The notes beneath the pieces are model-generated. The model was given only the letters and a program-made list of their open reading frames with translations. It did no database searches and was not told the origin of the DNA. A DNA stretch of 64,000 nt from JAHFUA01 sp963733935 (GTDB lineage Bacteria; Acidobacteriota; Terriglobia; Terriglobales; Acidobacteriaceae): NCBI GenBank assembly GCA_963733935.1, contig CAVTEQ010000008.1:176746-240745 (forward strand), given 5' to 3'. How positions within the stretch are numbered: the stretch's first letter is position 1; each line of letters opens with the position of its first letter. Below, piece after piece: positions 51,877-61,039 of this stretch. The position numbers and the translations under genes are program-made.

Positions 51877-54800
51877 GCCCCCAGACCCTGCGCCGCCGGC
51901 ACGGACTCCGGCTCGCCACCGTCGCGGTCGAGGCGGCGGCGACGGTACTCGGCGATGGTGAGGGATTGCAGCCGGGAATAGTTGCCGTTGGGGTTGTCGA
52001 CGAAACCGACCGCCGATACGTGTGGTTCGATCACATGGATCTTCTGCAGCGGGGTCACGATCAGCAGCTGCAGCCCGAGCCGGGTGAACAGGCTGAGTGC
52101 GTAGCGGGTCGACACCTCCGAACCCCGGCTGAACGCCTCGTCGATGACCACGAAGCGGAACGCCTTGGAGCGCTCCGCCCCCCAGTCCAGCTTGAACTGG
52201 TATGCCAGTGACGCAGCCAGGATCGTGTACGCCAGCTTCTCCTTCTGGCCGCCCGACTTCCCGGCCGAGTCGGTGTAGTGCTCGTACTCGCGGTCGTCGT
52301 CGCGCCAGCGCTCGGAGGCGGAGAACACGAACCACTGCCGCACATCAGTGACCCTGCGGGTCCAGTTCCGATCTAGGTCGGTCATGCCTTCGCGGCCCTT
52401 GAACCGGTCGATGATGCGCTTGACCTGTAGGAACTTCTGCTCCGAGTACTGGTCGCTCTGGCCTCCACCGACGACGTCGTCGGTACAGGCCCGCAGCTCG
52501 GTCCGGAACTCCCGCACATCGGTGTTTGGAGTGTGGTCGGGAACGAGGCGGATGTAGCGGCCGTCGTTGTAGTCGATGTCCACCAGCGAGCCGTTGATGG
52601 TCTCGATCCGGTCCCGGATGAGCTTCTCCTGCTTGTTGAGCTGGGCGGAGAAGCCGGCGATGTCCCGGATGGTGTTCTGGTTGAGGTAGTCCTTGAACTC
52701 CTGCTCGAATCGGGGCAGGTCGTCCTCGGCCACGCGCTGGTGGAGCTGGCGGTACTCAGTCCCGGCTTCGACAGAGACGTCGAGCTCGACCGTTTCCTGC
52801 GGATACAACGTCCGGAACTCGCCCATCAGGGCAATGATCCGCTGCCCGACCCGATTCTGGCGTCGACAGCGCCCTCGACTGCTCGTCGCGGAGGTTCGAG
52901 CCAACGGCCTGATGAGTGTCGGTCGATCGCCGCCGCGTCGGTAGCCGTCTGCCCGAGCTGTGACGCCACCAGCACTTCGATCGCGTCGAACGTCTCCGCG
53001 GCAATTTCGGCCGCCCGCGGGTCGGACAGAATGTGGTCGACCCGGGCCAGCTCCGCCTCGGCCGCCAACTGCTGCGACTCGGCACCGCCCTTTTGCTTCT
53101 GCAGATCTTCCAGTGCTGCGTCGAAGTCGCCGATCTGCTTCCTGACCCGCTGCAACTCCTCGGTGAGGGCCGCCAGCTGGTTGGAGGCGGCCAGGATCCG
53201 CTCCCTCTCCGAATTGAGGTCGGCGATCTTGTTGACGAGCGACTCCCAGTCGAGGTCTTCCCAGGCTGTGTAGCCGTCGAGGCGGGCGAGCGACTGCAGC
53301 CGCCCGGATACCGCCGACTCGGCCTTTGCCAATTCTTCGACGGTCGCCGATAACCCCGACTGGCGATGGTGGAGTGCTTTGGCATGCTCGATCATGGCGT
53401 CGATCTTCTGCTGGTTGCTCCAGCCGAGCACGTACTCCCGGCGGTCGTCGATCCGGCGACGGTCGTCCTTCTCGTGGCGTTCCCGGTCCTTGATCTGCCC
53501 GGCCCGGGTGACCGCCTTGGCCGCGGTGCGGAAGTCGGCGATGGTGTCGACGCAGGCGTGGTTGGCCCGGCGGCCCAGCTCGCCTGACAGCCAGGTCCCG
53601 AACCCCGAGTCGGGCTTGATCTCGAGCATGTCCGAGAGCAGCGGGTGGCCGCGTCCGGCGGTCCGGCGCGGATGCCGCAGCCGTCACCGCAGGCACCCGG
53701 TAGTAGACGACCCGAGCTCCGAGGTGGCGTTCGTTGATCCACGAGGCGACCGCTTCGTAGTGCCGGTTGGGAACCAGCAGCGAGAGGGCGAAGCTGTGCA
53801 GCACGCGCTCGGCGGCCCCTTCCCATTCGGAGGCTTCCGCGCGGACCTGGATCAGCTCGCCGGCGAAGGGGAGCTCGTCGGGGTCGATGTCAAGGTCGGC
53901 GCACAGCCCGGCCCGCAGCTCCAGGCTGCTGCTGGGCAGATTGGTGGGGCGGGATTGGAGGCTGCGCAGTTCGGCGTTGATCGCCTTGGCGTCCTCATCG
54001 ACTTTGCGCAGGTCGAAACGTTCGCTCGGTAAGACGGTTCTGGACCTCCGCTTGCTCCCGCTCAATCTCGGTCCGGCGGACCGCCGCCTGCTCCCTGGCG
54101 GCGGCGAACTGCACGGCGTTGCCGATCCTGTCGAGGCCTGCCCCCTCCAACGACAGCGTTGAAGCGCTCGAGCCTCTCCTGACGGCGGGGTTTCTCCTGC
54201 TGGTGGCGCTCGATCTCGTCTCCGATGGCCGCCAGCCGGTCGCCACCGTTGCCGGCGATCTGGATGTTGAGGCTGGTCTCATCGGTGCGCAGCCCTCTCA
54301 GGGCGGAGTTCTGCGCTGCCAGTTCGGTGTCGATCTCCTCGAGCAGCGCCGTGAGCTCGTCGATCCGCCGGCCGTACAGCGAGCGGGTGCGCTCGGCGAA
54401 GTAGTAGGGCAGGGCCTCCTGCTGGCGGCCGATTTCGGCGAGCCGGTCGCTCAGCTCGTCGTAGGAGTCAAGGGCGACCATCATCGGCTCCAAGCAGTTC
54501 GAGCTGGTTGCGGGCCCGCACCACGGCCTCATGCGCCTGGGTGAGGTTGTCGAAGTGCTCGACGAGAGAGTCGATGTGGGCCTTGGTATCGAATGGCTCG
54601 AGCATGTGGCTGCGGACGAAGTCGTTGAGGTTGTCGACCGCCTTCATCGACACGGTCTGGTGGAACAGCTCCATGGCCTGTTCGGACTCGATGCCGAGGC
54701 GGCGCCGGAAGTCCTTGCCGTAGTCGGGGAAGGTGTCGTAGGTACGCGCACCCGATGTCGCGGAGCCGGCGCTTGAGGCCGGCGAGCTCGGTCCCGAAGT

Positions 54801-55315
54801 CGGAGAAGTTGGCGCGTGATGGACAGGGCGGTGTCGGCGACGACGAAGAACCGCTCGGGCTGGCCCTGGCTGGCTCCCGGGTCCGGAACACCTGGGCCAG
54901 GGTGACCGTGGTGCCGAAGTCGACGTTGGCGAATATGCCGAGGATCACGGAGAAATGGCGGGTGTCACGCAGGCCCACCGGGCGGGACGCTCCGGTGGTC
55001 TCGTTGCGCTCGGACTTGTAGTGCCCTTCCACGTAGGACCGCAGGTCCCGCTCTCGCGTTTCGGCGCCGGCCGCCCGGTTGTAGGAGATCTTGTGGGCGG
55101 GGAGCAGCAGCGTGGTGATGGCGTCGACCAGGGTCGACTTGCCGGAGCCGATGTCGCCGGTGAGCAGGGCGTTGCGGCCGCCCGATGTCGAAGGTCCAGA
55201 CATTCTTGTCGAACGTGCCCCAGTTGTAGACCTCGAGCCGCTGCAGCCGACAGCCCGGCAGCCGGTCCGGCTGCATGCCGTCGAGGTCCATGAGGTTGAA
55301 CAGCGCCGACGACAT
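51873..55315 (-). pseudogene. jetC: Wadjet protein JetC (MukB/SMC-like ATPase), several frameshifts
   Basis: It starts MSSALFNLMDLDGMQPDRLPGCRLQRLEVYNWGTFDKNVW. Walker A is ALLTGDIGSGKSTLVDAIT, and the long central part is coiled coil (LEEIDTELAAQNSALRGL, KIADLNSERERILAASNQLAALTEELQRVRKQIGDFD). The C-terminal ATPase lobe has the signature SGGQKEKLAYTILAASLAYQFKLDWGAERSK and Walker B FRFVVIDEAFSRGSE. Total length of about 1,148 codons fits JetC. The frame breaks near 55,188 (extra G), 54,900-54,820, 54,745, 54,490, 54,150, 53,650, 52,860 and others. ATG 55315 overlaps the jetB stop (TGATG). Confidence 0.88.
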
Positions 55316-55861
55316 CAGCCTTCGCTCCCCGATCCGGCCAGCTCGTCGAGGTACTCGTCGAGCCGGGCGTCGAACTCCGCGAGCCACTGCCCGTCGACGT
55401 ACGCCTTGAGGATGCGGCGGACCTCGAAGAGATCCTCCTGGCCGCGCAGGCGGCGGAGGAACCCCATCTCCACCACCCGGTTGATGTGGGCGTCGATGCT
55501 GTCCACCAGGCGGGCCTCGTTGGTCGACGTCCGGCAGGTACAGCCGGAGCATCTCGACGATCTGCTCGCGGCTCAGCACCAGCCGGGTCTCGGAGCTGCT
55601 GGCGTCGAACTCGGCCAGCCGCTTGCGCAGCAGGGCCAGGAGCACGCTGACGTGGAAGGACAGGGGCCGCCGGGCGACCAGCCGGGGCAACTCGACGGCC
55701 TCGTCGTCGGCCGGGAGGCTGCGCAGGTAGGCGTACCCTCGGCCTCGTCGACCAGCACCTGGAGGCCCGAGCACCGCCACGTAGTCGCCGACCTGAGTGC
55801 GCAGGTCGAGCAGGAGGGCCCAGGGCTTCTCGTGGGTGTCGCGGTAGACGGGCCCCTTCAC
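55315..55861 (-). pseudogene. jetB: Wadjet protein JetB (DUF4194, kleisin-partner KITE-like), frameshifted
   Basis: GTG 55861 overlaps the jetA stop (GTGA). Pieces in order: VKGPVYRDTHEKPWALLLDLRTQVGDYVAVLG, then after a break near 55,755 YAYLRSLPADDEAVELPRLVARRPLSFHVSVLLALLRKRLAEFD and LVLSREQIVEMLRLYLPD, then after a break near 55,530 LVDSIDAHINRVVEMGFLRRLRGQEDLFEVRRILKAYVDGQWLAEFDARLDEYLDEL. This is the DUF4194 winged-helix protein of Wadjet, about 182 codons. It bridges JetA and the SMC-like JetC. Confidence 0.85.
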
Positions 55862-57368
55862 AGGTGGATGACCACGACCGACAGGTCCGACGGGCCGGAG
55901 GCGATCCGGCCACGGTCGTCGATCACGAGGTCTCCATCCGGTCGCGGCTGAAGCTGACCCTGCGGTAGCTCGGCGACCCGCTCGACCTCCTCGGCGCGTC
56001 CAAGCGATCTGCTCCCGCTGCTGCTCGTCGAAAACGACCGCCAGGCCCGGCTCGGTCAGCGAGAGGTAGCCGATCAGCTCGGCAAGTCCCTGCTCGAGCG
56101 GGGCCCCGGCCACGACCTCCCGAGGCCGACCTGGTCCCGCGGCCCCAGCGTGCCCAGCACCCGACGGAGCAGGTCGTCGCGGTCGATGTACATCTGGCTC
56201 ACCAGGGCCGACGAGTCGAAGTCGTCGAACCCTGCTTGCACCTGAGCGCTGTCGATGGCGTGACAGTCGGGCGGCGGTACATGGGTCGCTCGGTCGGCAG
56301 TCCGACCGACACAGCGGTGTCGTCCATCTCCATGGTCACCGGGTTGCGGAGGTCCCGGACCTGCGAGGGCCTTGGCCTCAATGCTGCGCAGCAGGTCGAA
56401 GACCCGGCGGTTCTCCAGCCACACCTGGTCGTCGAGGAAGCGGCGAAGCTGCTCGGAGAGCAGCCGGACCGTGGCCTGGGTCCGCTCGCTGGCGTCGATC
56501 CAGTCGAAATGGATGCGGGCCAGCCGCTCGTCCTGGTCGCTGATCTCGTCGATCTCGCCGTAGTCGCTCGAGCAGATCGGTCAGCTCGGCTTGGCGCTGG
56601 TGGGAGAGCAAGAAGTCGTAGAACGCCTGGAAGCTCGGCCCTGGTCGGATTCGGCGATGCTGTTGCGGCTGCCCAGCGCCTCGTCGAGGAGGGCGCCCTT
56701 GGATCCGGTCCAGCCGGCGATCTGCTGGCGCAGGTTGCGGTCGAGGCGCCGGAAGTTCTCCTCTACCTCGCGGAAATCCGACAGCAGCTCGCGGGCCGTG
56801 CGAGAGAACTGCTGGTAGCGGTCGCGCTGGCTCACCGGGTCGAGCACCGTCACCTCGCCCCGCTCGGCTCGGGCGATCTCCTCGTCGAGCTCGGCCCGGC
56901 GACGCCGCAGCTCGACCAACCGGCGATCCGGATCGTTCTCCGCGCCGAAGACCATCTGGCGGAGCAACTCGAAAATGGTGTTCAGGCGGGACTCGGTACC
57001 GATGAACTCCCTGGCGCGAAGGTCGCCCACCCATCGCAGCGCCTTTTCGACCGCTGGGACGAGGTCGAATCGGGCCTCGTCGGAGCCCGGCGGGTAGAAC
57101 TTCCGCAGCCAGCCCGTGGTCCGGTGAAGCCCAATCGTCCAGATACTCGGATGCCGGCTTCGGGAACCTCTCCTCGCCGAGGCGCTGGTTCAATGCATAC
57201 AGCTCCTCGTCAAGTTCACTTGCCAATACCGACGCGGCGATGTCTCCGGCGTTGTGGTCCACGAACACGCGCCCGAGGAAGCTCAGAACGAGTGCCGCGT
57301 TGTTCGACCGCAGGAGCGCCCAGGCCGGATGGTGCGTACGAAGCTGGTCTATCTCGTCAAATCGTCAT
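55858..57368 (-). pseudogene. jetA: Wadjet protein JetA (DUF3375, kleisin-like), frameshifted
   Basis: Pieces of a DUF3375 protein appear in order across frames: DQLRTHHPAWALLRSNNAALVLSFLGRVFVDHNAGDIAASVLASELDEELYALNQRLGEERFPKPASEYLDDWA; REFIGTESRLNTIFELLRQMVFGAENDPDRRLVELRRRRAELDEEIARAERGEVTVLDPVSQRDRYQQF; EENFRRLDRNLRQQIAGWTGSKGALLDEALGSR; and QVWLENRRVFDLLRSIEAKAL. Expected length is about 500 residues, as spanned here. ATG 57368 is one base out of frame with the first piece. It is the first gene of the operon, with jetB, jetC and jetD following by overlap. Confidence 0.85.
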
Positions 57369-57404
57369 GCTTATGCCACCTCAGGGAACTCGGGTGGTGA
57401 CCTG

Positions 57405-57769
57405 ATGCCCATGCCCGAGTTGCGTAGAGACTATGACCCTGGTGTGACGCCCGAAGGGACCACGTCGATCAAGCGTGGCCAAGCGAACAGGTGATGGGAT
57501 GTCGATACCGGTTCATCACGATCCGGGACTCCGGACGGACCCGAAGAGATCAGCTCGGACCGGCGGCGGTCAATCACGGCTGAGCCCGAGCCACTTGTGC
57601 CCGCCCCCCAGCTTGAGTCCAGCGTTGCCGATGCCCGACAAGAAGCCCCTGTTCGGCACGTGCTCCCTACTGTGGTCTCGCCGTCCTGCGCTGGCCACCC
57701 CCCGAGGTTGGCTGGCGGCGCCCCGGCCTGGACTCGGCGAGTGCGTGCCGTGTAGCCGATGCTAATAGC
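57405..57769. other. Intergenic region between jetA and the next toxin-antitoxin pair
   Basis: The divergent promoters of the Wadjet operon (leftward) and of the antitoxin-toxin operon (rightward) must lie here. No gene, tRNA or further repeat was recognised. Confidence 0.4.
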
Positions 57770-57808
57770 GTACCACGTAGTGGCACGCAGTGGCACGCGC
57801 AGTGGTAC
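57770..57808 (+). promoter_or_regulatory. Repeated operator of the antitoxin-toxin operon
   Basis: AGTGGCACGC is repeated in tandem at 57779-57798. The block is bounded by the inverted repeat GTACCAC (57770) and GTGGTAC (57802). The array ends ten bases before the antitoxin ATG, as expected for cooperative autorepression. Confidence 0.65.
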
Positions 57809-57818
57809 ACTATTGCAC

Positions 57819-58232
57819 ATGGCTGATCACTACACCTTGCGGCTCGCACCCGGCACGAAACAGCGACTGTCCGAGCGGGCCCACCGCGCCCATCTGCCGG
57901 AGCGAACCCTGGCCCAGCGCTACGTCGAGGAGGGGCTCCGGCACGACATGCATCCACTGATTCATTTTCTCGATGGACCCAGCGGGCGACGTGCCAGCCT
58001 GATCGGCCGCGGGCTCGATGTTTGGGAGGTCGTCGCCACCCTCCGAGACAACGACGGGTCGATCCCACTGGCAGCACAGTACTTACAGGTCCCAGCCGGA
58101 CTGGTGGAAGCCGCCGCGGCCTACTACGGCGAGTACCGCGACGAGATCGACATGGAGATCGAAACCAATGAGTCCGAGTACGAGCGGGGTCGCGCCGCGG
58201 CCGCCGCAGGTGAGCAAGCACTTCGTGTGTGA
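57819..58232 (+). CDS. DUF433-like antitoxin
   Basis: The 137-residue protein has an N-terminal ribbon-helix-helix-like segment (HYTLRLAPGTKQRLSERAHRAHLPERTLAQRYVEEGLRHD) and a C-terminal DUF433-like part (SLIGRGLDVWEVVATLRDNDGSIPLAAQYLQVPAGLVEAAAAYYGEYRDEID). DUF433 proteins are usually paired with DUF5615 PIN-like toxins, as here. The next gene starts inside its stop (GTGA at 58229). Confidence 0.85.
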   Translation: MADHYTLRLAPGTKQRLSERAHRAHLPERTLAQRYVEEGLRHDMHPLIHFLDGPSGRRASLIGRGLDVWEVVATLRDNDGSIPLAAQYLQVPAGLVEAAAAYYGEYRDEIDMEIETNESEYERGRAAAAAGEQALRV

Positions 58233-58597
58233 AGGCTCTTCTGGACGAGCAGCTCTCACCGCAGATCGCAGTGCTGTTGCGCGAGGCGGGCTATGACGCC
58301 GTCGCTGTCGCCGAGCGCGTCGATCTCGTCGGAAGTATCGACTCGACCATCCTCGAGGTGGCGACGGGCGAAGGGCGCGCCGTAGTCACCAACAACATCA
58401 AGGACTTTCGGCCCCTCGCCGCCCAGCAGCTTGCACAGGGACGGACGCATGGGGGCCTGATCTTGGTGCCCTCGACGCGGACCCGCAGTCGCGCTGCCGT
58501 CACCGCGCTCGCGGGTGCAATCGAGAAGGTGCTGCACGACCATCCCGACGGGCTGGCAGGCAGCGAGCGCTGGATCGGGCCGCTCCTGAGTGGGTGA
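58229..58597 (+). CDS. DUF5615 PIN-like toxin
   Basis: The 122-residue protein has the Mut7-C/DUF5615 PIN-like pattern: MKALLDEQLSPQIAVLLREAGYDAVAVAERVDLVGSIDSTILEVATGEGRAVVTNNIKDF, with acidic residues at the N terminus (LLDEQLSP) and in NNIKDF. Predicted ribonuclease toxin neutralised by the DUF433-like partner. It ends about 190 bases before the third tRNA-Ala half. Confidence 0.85.
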   Translation: MKALLDEQLSPQIAVLLREAGYDAVAVAERVDLVGSIDSTILEVATGEGRAVVTNNIKDFRPLAAQQLAQGRTHGGLILVPSTRTRSRAAVTALAGAIEKVLHDHPDGLAGSERWIGPLLSG

Positions 58598-58665
58598 CGC
58601 GCGCGCGTTTCGGGCTGACCGCTCCGACCGCGAGGCTCATTTGAGCGAACGCAGCCGCTGTCCGA

Positions 58666-58686
58666 GCGTGTCTTTACGTGTCTTTA
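58666..58686. repeat. Arm-type direct repeat left of attachment site 3
   Basis: GCGTGTCTTTACGTGTCTTTA, identical to the copy at 26,414, lies 105 bases before the anticodon loop of the third tRNA half. Confidence 0.55.
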
Positions 58687-58790
58687 CGATGCGGGAAGGG
58701 GAGGGATCCTGAGGGAACCTGAGGGGATCGAAACGCCGCTGCCAGGAAAGTCCTCGGAAAGGACCTGGTCATAACGCCGAGAACCAGACA

Positions 58791-58835
58791 TTCGCAATGT
58801 AGAGGCCGTGGGTTCGAATCCCATCACCTCCACCA
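58791..58835 (+). repeat. tRNA-Ala(CGC) 3' half, attachment-site copy 3
   Basis: Anticodon loop TTCGCAA, T arm GTGGG-TTCGAAT-CCCAT, acceptor strand CACCTCC with U70, A73 and CCA. It differs from copies 1 and 2 at three positions; two of these change both sides of the same T-stem base pair, so pairing is kept. The upstream 110 bases resemble those of copy 2. No 5' tRNA half is present. Confidence 0.8.
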
Positions 58836-58889
58836 AAAGCCCAGGTCAGAGGCCTAAGGTGGGATCCCCAAGAAGATCAGATTCTCCCG

Positions 58890-58910
58890 GCGTGTCTTTA
58901 CGTGTCTTTA
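58890..58910. repeat. Arm-type direct repeat right of attachment site 3
   Basis: GCGTGTCTTTACGTGTCTTTA again, in the same orientation, 55 bases after the CCA. Site 3 is therefore flanked on both sides by the repeat. The matching right-hand copy at site 1 is the diverged 27,818-27,838. Confidence 0.55.
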
Positions 58911-58993
58911 CCGGGTCCACGTGACGAGCGAATCGGGGACATGTGAGCTGGCCAAATTTCTGATGAGATGCCCGGTCTCGTCTGGTGATGAAT

Positions 58994-60172
58994 TCAGAAC
59001 TCGACTCGGAACATGGGCTGGAAGGTCGCCGTCGTTGGACGGATGCCGGCGATGCGGTCGACTCGGTAGCTCCGAAGCTGTCCATGGTCGTTGACGACAA
59101 AGAGGATCAGGTTGCCATCTTGGGTGTAGCGCAGTGCGTACGGCTCGACTCGCCGTGATCCCCATCGCCCGTTCTCGGCCCGGTAGTCGATGTCGACCTT
59201 CAGCCGATTGACGCCGGCATAGCGGAGCAACTCGAGAGGTACGCCGCGCCTCCACGACGTGATGGCCTTGGGCGCTTCCCAGTCGGGGTCCAATTTGCCG
59301 AGCGAAGCTCGGGGTAGCTCAACGATGCGCAGGGTGCCTGCGAGCCAGCCGAAAACATCGTCGAGGGTCGACCAGAAGTCGTCGAAGGGTGGCAGCGGCT
59401 GGGGGAGTTGGTGGCCGAGCATGTTCTCCCACTCGCCTTCGATCTCTTCTCGGAACGGCGACGTGCGGATGGTCTCGATGGTCGGCACGTCGATCTCGGC
59501 GTGGCTGCACTTGCGGACCAGCACGGTGTTCACCGCTTGGTTCATGCCGATGAGATCTGGGTGGCGGTGCATATGGACCACGTCGTAGAGGTCACGCGGG
59601 CGGCAGCGTTCCGCCAGAGCTCGCAGCTTTTCTCCGAACAATTCGGTGAGCGAATAACACAGCACGGCTTCTGCTGGTAGAGGCGCATCGCTGTAGGGGT
59701 GTCCAATGAGTCGCAGTTCGGGACGCTCGACGAGGAGTTCATCGGTGGTGATGTCGAGCTTCACTTTGGGTGACGTCGGTTGTGGGTTCGGCCCTTGGTA
59801 GGCGATTCTTCCCTGGGTCGTGGGTTTACCTCGCCGGTTCTGTCTGCGTTGGAATGAATGGTCGTCGAGCGTTAGCTCGATTCCTGATTCCTCCCGGAGC
59901 CATTCGGCAATCTCCCCGAAGATGCGCCGCAGATCGTCTGGGTCGTCGGGACCGCCATCAATAACAGTGAAGTCAAGGTCTTCGGAGAACCGGAACGTCT
60001 CGTAGTAGCACTTACGAAGGCACGTTCCGCCCTTGAATATCCACGTCTCGGCAAGGGCGGAGTGTTGTGCAATCCCCGCCAGCAGCCAGCCGAGGACGTA
60101 GTCCTTCTCGATCACGCCGATATCGAGGGTCCATTCGGCGCGGAGCTGTTGGAGGTCGCGCTTGGGGATCAC
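58994..60172 (-). CDS. abiEii: AbiEii-type nucleotidyltransferase toxin with C-terminal WYL-like domain
   Basis: The 392-residue protein has an AbiEii/AbiGii core: EKDYVLGWLLAGIAQHSALAETWIFKGGTCLRKCYYETFRFSEDLDFTV, with the GGT and SEDLD of the nucleotidyltransferase site, then a conserved VKLDITTDELLVERPE and the FGEKLRALAERCRPRDLYDVVHM helix. The last 85 residues (LKVDIDYRAENGRWGSRRVEPYALRYTQDGNLILFVVNDHGQLRSYRVDRIAGI) look like a WYL ligand-binding domain. GTG 60172 overlaps the antitoxin stop (GTGA). AbiEii acts as a toxin in phage-induced growth arrest. Confidence 0.88.
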   Translation of the reverse strand: MIPKRDLQQLRAEWTLDIGVIEKDYVLGWLLAGIAQHSALAETWIFKGGTCLRKCYYETFRFSEDLDFTVIDGGPDDPDDLRRIFGEIAEWLREESGIELTLDDHSFQRRQNRRGKPTTQGRIAYQGPNPQPTSPKVKLDITTDELLVERPELRLIGHPYSDAPLPAEAVLCYSLTELFGEKLRALAERCRPRDLYDVVHMHRHPDLIGMNQAVNTVLVRKCSHAEIDVPTIETIRTSPFREEIEGEWENMLGHQLPQPLPPFDDFWSTLDDVFGWLAGTLRIVELPRASLGKLDPDWEAPKAITSWRRGVPLELLRYAGVNRLKVDIDYRAENGRWGSRRVEPYALRYTQDGNLILFVVNDHGQLRSYRVDRIAGIRPTTATFQPMFRVEF

Positions 60173-60984
60173 GCTGGCTCCACAGGGGCGAGTGTGACGT
60201 TGACTCGCAGACCCCAACGCATCAACCGGCGACCGCCTTTGGGTCCCTGCGGATCGAGGGGAGAGACGCCGGCAGAGACGCGTGCTCGGCAGGCGGTGAT
60301 CAGATCAGGTCGGTCGCGACCGAGTGCTTCGACGATGTAGCCGAGGCGCTTGAAGACAGCTCGGTTCCCGAGGCGGTCGCCGTAGTCGATGAGGGTGAGG
60401 GGATCGTGCTCATTGAAATAAGCATCGGTGATCTCAGCTACGTGGCGGATGCCGCCAGCGAGTCTTGGGTCATCGAGAGCATCGATCACGGTCCGCGCTG
60501 GGTCGGCAAAGCGAAGTCGGGTCCCGTCGTGCCACTGGCTCTTGGTTCCCCAGCTCAGGGCGGATTCGGACGCGTGGGCGACCAAATAGGCGTGGTCGAG
60601 GAGGCTGACGTTCGAAGAACGGACCCTGGTGGTCGTCTTGAGGACGGTCGTGCGGAACACCTGATCGGTTAGCGCCCAGTAGCTGGCCGACGTCCAGCCG
60701 GTGAAGTAGCACGGAGCCCACACCGCAGCGGCCACGATCAAGGCGTCTTCCGACCACGTGGCGGGGTTAGCGGCGTCGACGGGTACTCCGATGTACATGC
60801 CGCGGCGGACTCGGCGAACCCAACCATCTGCGGCCCAGCGGGAGAGGCGCTTGGATGCCGAGTCAGCATCGACCCCCAGAGCGTCGGTGACGAGAGCGGG
60901 CGTGATGAACCTCTTGCCCGAACCGAGCACAGCTGCGAGCTCGGCGCGGCCCTTCCTCGAGATGCCTGACGCAGATTCCGACAT
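60169..60984 (-). CDS. abiEi: AbiEi-type antitoxin/transcriptional repressor
   Basis: The 271-residue protein has an N-terminal winged helix (RFITPALVTDALGVDADSASKRLSRWAADGWVRRVRRGMYIGVPV) and the AbiEi C-terminal domain (YFTGWTSASYWALTDQVFRTTVLKT, LRFADPARTVIDALDDPRLAGGIRHVAEITDAYF). AbiEi neutralises AbiEii without direct binding (type IV) and represses the operon. ATG 60984. A short inverted repeat lies upstream. Confidence 0.88.
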   Translation of the reverse strand: MSESASGISRKGRAELAAVLGSGKRFITPALVTDALGVDADSASKRLSRWAADGWVRRVRRGMYIGVPVDAANPATWSEDALIVAAAVWAPCYFTGWTSASYWALTDQVFRTTVLKTTTRVRSSNVSLLDHAYLVAHASESALSWGTKSQWHDGTRLRFADPARTVIDALDDPRLAGGIRHVAEITDAYFNEHDPLTLIDYGDRLGNRAVFKRLGYIVEALGRDRPDLITACRARVSAGVSPLDPQGPKGGRRLMRWGLRVNVTLAPVEPA

Positions 60985-61039
60985 CCTTAGGCCGACACCT
61001 CCGAGCTGAAGGGAAGAACTGGATCAAGGATATCACAGC

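Noticed and set aside
26414..58910. Integron with attC sites
   Set aside because: No integron integrase or attC-type paired R/L boxes were seen. The repeats are tRNA-derived, and modules contain many genes in both directions.
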